Notes under the pieces: generated by a model
The model's database searches: none
Told to the model about the DNA's origin: nothing
What the model saw: only the letters and a program-made list of their open reading frames with translations
Made by a program: the position numbers and the translations under genes
Part shown: positions 7,955 through 14,369 of the stretch, piece after piece
How positions within the stretch are numbered: position 1 is the stretch's first letter
Layout of the letters: each line of letters starts with the position of its first letter
Origin: Actinophytocola sp049647105
GTDB lineage: Bacteria > Actinomycetota > Actinomycetes > Mycobacteriales > Pseudonocardiaceae
Length of the DNA: 64,000 bases
NCBI RefSeq assembly: GCF_049647105.1
Contig: NZ_JBARWZ010000059.1
Location: 62,001-126,000 of the forward strand
Direction: 5' to 3'

Positions 7955-9207
7955 CCCCCACCACCGAGAAGCCGAGGACGGGCGCGGAGGCCGAGGCCCT
8001 GCTTGCAAGGGCCAAGCGCCTGCTGCGGTCCCTCGACGAGGGCACCTGGATCAGCAACGGCCTCAACGCAGGCGGTGGGCTGACCGAGGACGATCAGGCG
8101 ACCAAGCCCATCCAGCAGCTCGAAGCCGCCGGGCTGGGCTGGCTCGTCGAGAAGGTTCGCCCGCTGCAGGAGGTCCACGACCGGATGCGGCTCGACGTGG
8201 CCGCCATCCGCAACTACGCCGACGCCTGGCAGCGCACCGGCGAGAAGATCAGCTCGGTCGCAGAGCAGCTCGCCGGGTGTGTGCGGACCGACACCGAGAG
8301 CTGGTGCGGAGTCGCGGGCGACGAGTACCGGGCCCGCGCCGCCGAGATGGTGCCCGCGTTGCAGGCGGCCGCCACCCTGGCCGCGGCCAAGAGCGCGGCG
8401 TCGATCCGGATGGGCGAGGTCACCTCGGACGCCCGCAGGCAGGTCGGCGAGTTGCTGACGAGGCTCGTCGGCGAGTTGATCTCCTATGTCAACCAGGCGG
8501 TGGCGGCGCAGGGCGGGATCACCACCGAGATCGTCTCCCAGGCCACGCAGATGATCGACTCCTACGCCAAGCCCATCGCGGACATCGAGAAGAAGCTGAA
8601 CGACAGCGCGGAGAACCTCCTGGGGCCGGGCGCCAGTGGACGGGCCGACCAGGTCATGACCGACGACCAGGCCCTCGGCATGATGGGCCTCTTCGGCGCG
8701 ATCTACAAGGACATCGCGCGATGGCTGAACGGCCAGCCGAACACCGATCTGCCCGAGGTCTCGCCGCCGGGCGGCCGGATCCCCGGCGCCCGCACGCCAT
8801 CGGTGAAAAGGTCGAAGGATCAAGAGGTGTCGGGGACACCGCAGGAGCGAGAGCTGACCAGGCCGTGGCCCCGCCGCGAGGACTACGACAATCCGACCAG
8901 CTACGGCCGCGACAAACACAACGCGCTGGCCGAGATCCAGCGCCCGTTCGAGGGCACCCAGCTCAGAAACGGTTGGGAGGTCTCGAAAGTCGAACGCACC
9001 GCAGGCGGCACGAAGCGGGTCGACGTGATGTATGTCAACCACGAACAGAGGCGAGTGGTCGTGGAGGACTACGTGACCGGCAGGCTCGAGTCCGTCGAGC
9101 ACGCCAACAAGGGCTGGCGCTACATGTACGAACCGGAGATCCAGGTCCTCCGCGACCAGGGCTACCAGTTCGACTACGTCCCGAGCTTCACCGACCGGCT
9201 CCAGTAA
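7951..9207 (+). CDS. WXG-type secreted effector with C-terminal putative toxin domain
   Basis: A 418-residue protein. Residues 1-250 are long helices of the WXG/LXG-like type, including the W-C-G turn (ESWCGVAGDEYRARAAEM, about 111-128). A proline-rich hinge (about 265-310) separates a 110-residue C-terminal domain with alternating strands: KRVDVMYVNHEQRRVVVEDY followed by a basic and aromatic segment NKGWRYMYEPE. The D...ED spacing on consecutive strands is reminiscent of PD-(D/E)XK-type restriction-fold toxins, but the lysine of the motif is not obvious, so nuclease activity is only a suggestion. ATGA overlap with the EspC-like gene. No convincing immunity gene follows for about 490 bases. 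Confidence 0.7.
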   Translation: MTPTTEKPRTGAEAEALLARAKRLLRSLDEGTWISNGLNAGGGLTEDDQATKPIQQLEAAGLGWLVEKVRPLQEVHDRMRLDVAAIRNYADAWQRTGEKISSVAEQLAGCVRTDTESWCGVAGDEYRARAAEMVPALQAAATLAAAKSAASIRMGEVTSDARRQVGELLTRLVGELISYVNQAVAAQGGITTEIVSQATQMIDSYAKPIADIEKKLNDSAENLLGPGASGRADQVMTDDQALGMMGLFGAIYKDIARWLNGQPNTDLPEVSPPGGRIPGARTPSVKRSKDQEVSGTPQERELTRPWPRREDYDNPTSYGRDKHNALAEIQRPFEGTQLRNGWEVSKVERTAGGTKRVDVMYVNHEQRRVVVEDYVTGRLESVEHANKGWRYMYEPEIQVLRDQGYQFDYVPSFTDRLQ

Positions 9208-9627
9208 AGGTCAGGTACAGGCCGAGACTGGGATCGCGAAGTCGAAGGCCGCGGCGGTGTGACCGTAGGTGTAGTCGTAGGGCATAGGCCGTATGCACCC
9301 TGCAGAACAGTGCGGTGCACTTGAAGCAGAACGCCACTGGTGCTGTGTCCAGGCCGGCTCGCCGATGTCGTGTGGAGCAGCCTGATGCGGCCTTGGGCGC
9401 GCGGATAAAGACTCTGATCGACCGAATAGTCGTAAAGACACAGCTCGAAGCAGTTCACGCAGAATCGCCAGCCATCCAGCGGGTATCGGCCGGTGTGGTG
9501 GGCATGCCTGCCAACCTTGCTCAGCTCAACCGGCAGATTGCCTCAGCCTGCGTGTCGTGCAGGCGCGAGCAGGAGTTACTGGGCGGTGAGGTCATCAAGC
9601 CGTGATCCGTCGCATCGGGGGCTCCCC
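9208..9627. other. Intergenic stretch without a supported gene
   Basis: No reading frame here has convincing codon use or a good ribosome-binding site. A 96-codon plus-strand frame at 9315-9605 lacks a Shine-Dalgarno sequence and resembles nothing known. The expected immunity gene for the preceding effector could have been lost here. Confidence 0.4.
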
Positions 9628-9682
9628 TTGACGGACGTGGCGCCCTCCGTCACGATGTTGAGCAAAAACCCGCAAGTTGCTC
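9628..9682 (+). promoter_or_regulatory. Promoter and inverted-repeat operator of the DUF6879/HTH unit
   Basis: TTGACG at 9628-9633 and CACGAT at 9651-9656 are spaced 17 bases, a plausible sigma-70-like promoter. Immediately downstream, GAGCAA (9660-9665) and TTGCTC (9677-9682) form an inverted repeat over the expected transcription start. The same words recur downstream of the HTH gene (11311-11366), so autoregulation by that HTH protein is likely but inferred. Confidence 0.5.
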
Positions 9683-9696
9683 GCACAGGAGACACG

Positions 9697-9930
9697 ATGC
9701 ATGCTTACTTCCTCGGCAAAGACCCCGACTCCCAGGTCGACAACTCGCCGACACTGTTTGCCACCGATCGTGAAGATCGGGTCACCTACATCGCCCAGGG
9801 TTGGAAGGTGACCGATCCGCAGGTGCTGGCCGACATCGGGCCAGTCCCCGACTATGAGACCCTGATCGAGATTCCAGAGGAAGTCTTGAAGTTCTATGCC
9901 CGCCGCTACATGCAGGGGGAGGAGCGCTGA
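9697..9930 (+). CDS. Small hypothetical protein, first gene of HTH/DUF6879 unit
   Basis: A 77-residue acidic protein starting MHAYFLGKDPDSQVDNSPTL, with AGGAGA five bases before the ATG. The sequence alternates short strands and helices (TYIAQGWKVTDPQVLADIG ... PEEVLKFYARRYM) and has no membrane segment. It resembles the small companion ORFs often found ahead of DUF6879 and Scr1-type HTH genes in actinomycetes. Its stop TGA overlaps the CTG taken as the start of the next gene (CTGA). Function unknown. Confidence 0.7.
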   Translation: MHAYFLGKDPDSQVDNSPTLFATDREDRVTYIAQGWKVTDPQVLADIGPVPDYETLIEIPEEVLKFYARRYMQGEER

Positions 9931-10454
9931 CCGAACTGATCAAGCCAGGACCCGAGTTCAGGCAGCTTTTCCACACCTTCGAGCACACAGCTTTCCGCCT
10001 GGAGACGTTCGACCAGTACGACGCCACCTACGAGAACGAGTCGCTGCGCAAGTTCCTCGCTGGCGAGCCGGACGACTTGCCGTGGATGGAGAGCTGGCTG
10101 GACATGCTCAGCGAGGCGACAGCGCAGGGGCGACGCTTCAGGCGGGTCCGTGTGGTGACGATGCCGCTCACGGATTACAGCCGTTTCGGCGTCTGGTGCT
10201 CTCAGTTAACCGGTGGAGCCGGCGAAGACATCCGCTACCTTCCTCGCGACCTTGCGGGGGAACTGCCACAACACGACTACTGGCTGTTCGACTCGCGCAA
10301 GTTGGTTCGGATGCACTTCGATGACCGCATGGGCTTCTTGGGCGGCGAGGTCCTCGAAGACCCGGCCGAAATAGTCCGACACAACTACTGGCGTGATGTT
10401 GCGTGGCATCACGCGATGCGGCGGGACGATTTTGCCAAGGAACAAAGCCTCTGA
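9927..10454 (+). CDS. DUF6879 family protein, apparent CTG start
   Basis: A 175-residue protein. The frame opens in homologous-looking sequence (TELIKPGPEFRQLFHTF then TAFRLETFDQYD) that is the conserved beginning of DUF6879 proteins, but there is no ATG, GTG or TTG ahead of it. The only in-frame candidate is CTG 9927, with GGGGGAGGAG immediately upstream and a 4-base overlap with the preceding stop. The later ATG at 10083 would remove the conserved N terminus. Middle and end carry family features (VRVVTMPLTDYSRFG, DYWLFDSRKLVRMHFD). DUF6879 genes usually accompany Scr1-type HTH regulators, as here; the biochemical role is unknown. Confidence 0.75.
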   Translation: MTELIKPGPEFRQLFHTFEHTAFRLETFDQYDATYENESLRKFLAGEPDDLPWMESWLDMLSEATAQGRRFRRVRVVTMPLTDYSRFGVWCSQLTGGAGEDIRYLPRDLAGELPQHDYWLFDSRKLVRMHFDDRMGFLGGEVLEDPAEIVRHNYWRDVAWHHAMRRDDFAKEQSL

Positions 10455-11307
10455 TGTCTCGAATGTTCATGAGGCACGCACGGCGCTCGGCGGGCGGCTC
10501 CGTGAGTTGCGCGAACAAGCCGGGCTGACCGGCAAGCAGCTCGCGGAGCCTCTGTCGTGGCAGACCTCGAAGGTCTCCAAGATCGAGAACGGCAAGCAGA
10601 CGCCGAGCGCCGGCGACATCGAGGCCTGGACGAAGGCAACCAACAGCGAGGATCAGAAGGTTGCGCTGATCGCTTCGCTCCGCACTCTTGAGGTACAACA
10701 TGCCGAGTGGCAGCGCATTCTCCGGGGTGGCATCCGGCCGCGGCAGAACTCACTCGCCGAGCTGGACCAGAAGACGCGGCTCTTCCGTGTGTTCGAGTCA
10801 ACTGTGATCCCAGGTCTTCTCCAGACGGCCGAGTACGCCCGCGCCCGCTTCGTCGAGAGCATCCGCATCTTCAAGGTGCCAAACGACATCAACGAGGCGG
10901 TAGAGGGTCGTATCAAGCGCCAGGACATCTTCTACCGGCCGGACAAGCGCTTCCACTTCATCCTGACCGAGGCCGCCCTGCGCTTCCGCATGTGCGCGCT
11001 GCCGGTCATGCTCGGGCAGCTTGACCGGCTTGTCTCCGTCTCCGTGCTTCCCAACGTCAAGCTCGGGATCATCGGCTTTGAGACCCAGTATGCAGCGTCT
11101 CCCTGGCACGGCTTTTGGATCTACGACGAAGAGAAGGTGCTGGTCGAGACTTACTCAGCTGCGCTCAATCTTGCCCAACCGCAAGAGGTCGAGCTGTACT
11201 CGAACGTCTTCAGCGAACTGGCGGCCGCCGCCAGTTATGGCCGGTCCGCCCGCGCCATCATCACGCGTGTGATGGACGACCTCGCCGATCACCTGCCGGA
11301 GGAATAG
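10432..11307 (+). CDS. Scr1/DUF5753-type HTH regulator
   Basis: About 291 residues. The N-terminal XRE-type helix-turn-helix lies in residues about 16-75 (LGGRLRELREQAGLTGKQLA and SWQTSKVSKIENGKQTPS). A large C-terminal DUF5753 ligand or partner domain follows with the hallmark ESTVIPGLLQTAEYARARF. These proteins pair with DUF397 or DUF6879 partners and control development or natural-product genes in actinomycetes. The start is ambiguous (GTG 10393, ATG 10396, TTG 10399 or TTG 10432); TTG 10432 gives the usual N-terminal length. All options overlap the DUF6879 gene. It probably binds the GAGCAACT repeats flanking this unit. Confidence 0.8.
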   Translation: MPRNKASDVSNVHEARTALGGRLRELREQAGLTGKQLAEPLSWQTSKVSKIENGKQTPSAGDIEAWTKATNSEDQKVALIASLRTLEVQHAEWQRILRGGIRPRQNSLAELDQKTRLFRVFESTVIPGLLQTAEYARARFVESIRIFKVPNDINEAVEGRIKRQDIFYRPDKRFHFILTEAALRFRMCALPVMLGQLDRLVSVSVLPNVKLGIIGFETQYAASPWHGFWIYDEEKVLVETYSAALNLAQPQEVELYSNVFSELAAAASYGRSARAIITRVMDDLADHLPEE

Positions 11308-11310
11308 CGC

Positions 11311-11366
11311 CAAGTTGCTCCCGCATCTCATTACTTCCAGAGTTGTGAGCAACTATGAGCAACTTG
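11311..11366. promoter_or_regulatory. GAGCAACT repeat cluster, probable HTH operator
   Basis: CAAGTTGCTC (11311-11320) is mirrored exactly by GAGCAACTTG (11357-11366), and a second GAGCAACT (11347-11354) lies one helical turn (10 bases) before it. The same word and its complement also flank the promoter at 9660-9682. The cluster lies directly upstream of, and partly inside, the small gene at 11355, between the regulator and the radical SAM locus, so it may control the downstream genes. Confidence 0.5.
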
Positions 11367-11666
11367 CTGTTCATGGACCTGTCGACTTGTTTACTCTCCA
11401 TGAGTCCCACCCGGCTGACTTTGGAGAAGCGCAACGTGATCACGCACGTGTCCATCGCCGAGCGACTGAACGAACGAGGACCGCGCAACCGCTTTCGGCG
11501 CAATCCAGGCAGCGGCCATGCAGGCCAGCAGGCGACAGACACGCTGGTCGCCGCTGGCTTTCGGGTAGTGCGGGTGGAATGCAACTGTCGGCCTCCCGAG
11601 CAGTTTGCGGCGAGCATCGCGGGCGAACTCGTCAAGCTGCCCGTCCGGGGTGAGGTGCTGAGCTGA
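11355..11666 (+). CDS. Hypothetical protein between HTH unit and radical SAM locus
   Basis: Up to 103 residues. The conserved-looking portion begins around the internal Met at 11400 (MSPTRLTLEKRNVITHVSIAER) and ends KLPVRGEVLS. The first 15 codons overlap the repeat cluster and may be untranslated leader. No domain recognised; a basic centre (RNRFRRNPG) and a final beta-alpha unit (GFRVVRVECNCRPPEQFAASIAGEL is the longest recognisable segment, positions about 70-94) are visible. Stop and next start overlap by one base (TGATG), so it is coupled to the following gene. Confidence 0.5.
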   Translation: MSNLLFMDLSTCLLSMSPTRLTLEKRNVITHVSIAERLNERGPRNRFRRNPGSGHAGQQATDTLVAAGFRVVRVECNCRPPEQFAASIAGELVKLPVRGEVLS

Positions 11667-12025
11667 TGAACCCGCAAGTCACGAGCGCCGACTCGTTACG
11701 CCTGTACCCAGAGCTTCAACAGCTTCTCGACGTACGGGAAGCTGGGTGGGTCTTCCGGCTCATCCAGGACGAAGACGGTCCGCTTGAGGGGATCGCGGGC
11801 AGCTTCAGCCGCCAGCAGTACACGGACGCGATCTTCGTGTTCGATCGTACGAACGTCAGCGCTGCCCGCGTGCTCGCGGACGAGAACGGCGGTGGGTGTG
11901 TCTGGTCCAAGCAAGGTTCAGGCATCCAGGAAGTCGTCTTCGAGCTGATTGGTCTCCCTGAGCCAGGGCAGCCGGCAGCGCCTTCGCTCGTGAAACGTTC
12001 AAGCCTGCTGTGGACGCCGCGATGA
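11666..12025 (+). CDS. Hypothetical protein upstream of the radical SAM gene
   Basis: A 119-residue acidic protein starting MNPQVTSADSLRLYPELQ. It is predicted alpha/beta with the segment WVFRLIQDEDGPLEGIAGS and a C-terminal proline-rich tail. It is coupled to the preceding ORF by a TGATG overlap and ends 85 bases before the radical SAM start. I do not recognise the family. Its position suggests a regulatory or accessory role in the RiPP locus, but nothing in the sequence proves it. Confidence 0.55.
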   Translation: MNPQVTSADSLRLYPELQQLLDVREAGWVFRLIQDEDGPLEGIAGSFSRQQYTDAIFVFDRTNVSAARVLADENGGGCVWSKQGSGIQEVVFELIGLPEPGQPAAPSLVKRSSLLWTPR

Positions 12026-12110
12026 GATACACCCGGCTACCAGCGGCGCATCGTCTTGGGTGACGGACTCGGCAGGCGGAGGCTGTCGTGACGGGGAGAA
12101 ACGAGGAACC

Positions 12111-13253
12111 GTGACTCGCTGGTTGACCGAGCAGCCTAGGACGATCGTCGTGCAGCCGACGACGTTGTGCCCGATGGACTGCACGTACTGCTATCTCCTG
12201 GAACGGCATTTGAAGCAAGAGATGACGCCGCTGGTGGCCACCGCCATCGCCGATGGCATCGGGTCTTCGTGGGAGCCAGTCGAGGTGGTGTGGCACGGCG
12301 GGGAGCCGCTGGCGGTCGGGGTCGAGCGCTTCGTGGAGTTGCTGGCACCGTTCGAACCGCTGCGTCGGGCCGGTCGGGTGCGGCACAAGGTGCAGACGGG
12401 CGGCGGCAGGCCGATCACTGACGCCTGGTGTGACGTGTTCGAGCAGTACGACATCGGTGTGGGAGTGAGCATCGACGGCCCCCGCACGCTCAACCGCCAT
12501 CGCGTCGACCGAGGTGGCCACCCGATGTTCGACCGCACGGTCACCGGTGTGGAGACCTTGAAGCGGCGCGGAATCCACTTCACGGTCTTGGCCGTGGTCA
12601 GCCAGGGCGGCACCAGACAAGCTGTGCAGGTCCTGGACTTCATACGAGACTTGGGTACGTCGTGGGTCGGGTTCAACGTCGAGGCGAAAGAGGGTGCGAA
12701 CGTCGACGGGCAGACTCCGTCGATCGAGCACGCTCGCGGGTTCTGGCGGGACACGTTCGAGTGGTGCCGGGACAATCCCGACTTGACGGTGCGTGAGGTC
12801 GACAACGTGTTGGGTTTCCTAGGCCTGGCCAGCGAGCGCCGAGACGCGGACTCCAAGCACGACCCCATTCCGACGATCGGCTGGAACGGCGACGTGGTGC
12901 TGCTTTCGCCAGAATTGCTAGGGGTCCGCAGCACCATCTACAGCGATTTCATCGCGGGTAACGTGCTGGCCGACGACCTGCCCACGATCCTCAACCGCTC
13001 TGACGGGCTGTTGTACGTCCAGGAGTTCACGGCCGGGTTGGAGACGTGCAAGCAGACGTGTGAGTTCTTCGCGTTCTGTCAGGGCACACAAGCGGGTGAC
13101 CGGTTCTTCGAGCACGGCACCTTCACAGCAACGGAGACCGATCATTGTCGCAACTCCGTTCAAGCGCTCGTTCTGGCGCTTGCCGAACTACTACGCATAG
13201 AGGGAACGGATGACGATCCTGGAGCAGATCGTGCGTACGGTGTCGCAAGGTAA
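12111..13253 (+). CDS. Radical SAM/SPASM peptide maturase, cyclophane-forming type
   Basis: A 380-residue enzyme. The SAM-binding [4Fe-4S] motif C-x3-C-x2-C is at Cys20, Cys24 and Cys27 (CPMDCTYC). The GGEP-type motif WHGGEPLAVG and an SIDGP segment follow. A C-terminal SPASM-like cysteine cluster is present (ETCKQTCEFFAFCQG and a late Cys in TDHCRN). This matches maturases of the FxsB/cyclophane group that join an aromatic side chain to the beta carbon of a residue two positions later; it closely resembles what I know as AmcB-type enzymes. GTG 12111 follows CGAGGAA. Its last 44 bases overlap the precursor gene, which carries three aromatic-x-basic motifs, its expected substrate. Confidence 0.85.
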   Translation: MTRWLTEQPRTIVVQPTTLCPMDCTYCYLLERHLKQEMTPLVATAIADGIGSSWEPVEVVWHGGEPLAVGVERFVELLAPFEPLRRAGRVRHKVQTGGGRPITDAWCDVFEQYDIGVGVSIDGPRTLNRHRVDRGGHPMFDRTVTGVETLKRRGIHFTVLAVVSQGGTRQAVQVLDFIRDLGTSWVGFNVEAKEGANVDGQTPSIEHARGFWRDTFEWCRDNPDLTVREVDNVLGFLGLASERRDADSKHDPIPTIGWNGDVVLLSPELLGVRSTIYSDFIAGNVLADDLPTILNRSDGLLYVQEFTAGLETCKQTCEFFAFCQGTQAGDRFFEHGTFTATETDHCRNSVQALVLALAELLRIEGTDDDPGADRAYGVAR

Positions 13254-13371
13254 CGGTGCATGGGCACAGTTCGTGGCCGCTCACGCACCGACATCTGCGG
13301 CCATCTGCGGTGTGGATTGGGGCCGCAAAGGCGGCAGCTGGGCCAAAGAAGGCGAGTTCGCGAAGAAGTGA
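13210..13371 (+). CDS. RiPP precursor peptide with three aromatic-x-basic motifs (AmcA-like)
   Basis: A 53-residue peptide starting at ATG 13210 inside the 3' end of the maturase gene, with AGAGGGA upstream. Residues 1-36 form a helical leader (MTILEQIVRTVSQ...). The C-terminal core, residues 37-53, is WGRKGGSWAKEGEFAKK. It contains three copies of an aromatic-small-basic triplet: W37-G-R39, W44-A-K46 and F50-A-K52. Such triplets are the known substrates of three-residue cyclophane-forming radical SAM enzymes, where the ring carbon is joined to the beta carbon of the third residue. The pattern suggests a product with three cyclophanes. The stop is three bases before the kinase start. Expression and crosslinks are inferred. 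Confidence 0.85.
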   Translation: MTILEQIVRTVSQGNGAWAQFVAAHAPTSAAICGVDWGRKGGSWAKEGEFAKK

Positions 13372-13373
13372 GT

Positions 13374-14249
13374 ATGGACGCCGAGGAAATCGAAAAGGCC
13401 GTCGAGCAACGCCGGGTCTGGCTCGACAAGCAGCTCGACGTGGCGGCGGCAAGGCTCGCTGTGAGGTTGGTCGGCGATCCGGTGAATACCTTCGACATGC
13501 GTTCAGCTGGGGCGGTCGCTCAGGACGGGGATAACGGCGATGTCTGGCTGCGGGTCGTCGTGGAGGACGCGGACTACGAGCCGGTGTGTCGGTGGGACGG
13601 CAACGTCGTGGCCAACTCGATTCTCGGTGTCGACAAGCCGATCGTGCTCCGGTGGTACGACTGGCGACACGCTGAGGAGTATCTGTGGGGCCGTCGACTC
13701 CGGGGCGAGGTGATGACCCTCGCGCCCGGGGAGACGGTCGCCCCAGGTGGCGTCCTGCGTGACGATCCGATGCTGTCCGACTCCTGGTGGCACGAGCTGG
13801 GGTGGTCGTTGTCTGCGCTGTCTGATACTCCGATGCAGTGGCACAACGAGCTGGGCGTGGTGGATACCACGATCCGTGATGTGAGGTTCCACTTCGGCTT
13901 CACGTTGTCCGAGAAGGCTTTCGCGGATGTCAACTGGACAACTGCGCACGCTGACCTGCATTGGGGCAATCTGCGTCGGCCGCAGCTGTGCATCCTCGAC
14001 TGGGAGAGCTGGCGTCCGGCGTTCGCCGGATATGACCTGGCGACGTTGTACTGCAACAGTGTGCTCCACGAGCCCACGGCGCGGCGTATCGGTGAGACGC
14101 CTGAATTGCAGACGCGCAGCGGTCAGCTCGCGCTGTTGTCAGCGATTTGCCGCTATCTGTCTGTTATTGGCGAAGGAAGCGATATCGACCTGATTGAAGG
14201 TCGGCTGCGAGCCCACGGTGCGAACATTCTTTCTCGTGTCCGTGGATGA
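13374..14249 (+). CDS. Aminoglycoside-phosphotransferase-fold kinase of the RiPP locus
   Basis: A 291-residue protein with the protein-kinase-like APH fold. The catalytic loop reads HADLHWGNL (192-200, catalytic Asp194, Asn199), and the metal-binding motif is ILDWESW with Asp209. The N lobe is unusual and lacks an obvious glycine-rich loop. ATG 13374 lies two bases after the precursor stop, so it is part of the same transcript. It may modify or protect the peptide product, for example by phosphorylation or as a resistance or regulatory enzyme. No exporter or protease is visible nearby. The locus ends at the hairpin at 14288. Confidence 0.8.
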   Translation: MDAEEIEKAVEQRRVWLDKQLDVAAARLAVRLVGDPVNTFDMRSAGAVAQDGDNGDVWLRVVVEDADYEPVCRWDGNVVANSILGVDKPIVLRWYDWRHAEEYLWGRRLRGEVMTLAPGETVAPGGVLRDDPMLSDSWWHELGWSLSALSDTPMQWHNELGVVDTTIRDVRFHFGFTLSEKAFADVNWTTAHADLHWGNLRRPQLCILDWESWRPAFAGYDLATLYCNSVLHEPTARRIGETPELQTRSGQLALLSAICRYLSVIGEGSDIDLIEGRLRAHGANILSRVRG

Positions 14250-14287
14250 TCAGTGATCCATTCGGAACGAGATGTATAACGCCGAGC

Positions 14288-14323
14288 CCGAGCGCGGCGA
14301 ACAGCCAAGTCCGCCGCGCTCGG
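14288..14323. terminator. Bidirectional terminator between kinase and lectin genes
   Basis: CCGAGCGCGGCG (14288-14299) and CGCCGCGCTCGG (14312-14323) form a perfect 12-bp stem with a 12-base loop. It sits between the convergent ends of the RiPP-locus kinase (plus) and the tachylectin-like gene (minus). Confidence 0.7.
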
Positions 14324-14369
14324 AGCGGGAGTTTCGTGACAGTCCCTCGGGAGAGACCGCCTGACGGCG

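Noticed and set aside
9315..9605. A 96-codon frame after the type VII effector, possible immunity gene
   Set aside because: No Shine-Dalgarno sequence, no family resemblance and Arg/Ala composition typical of chance frames.
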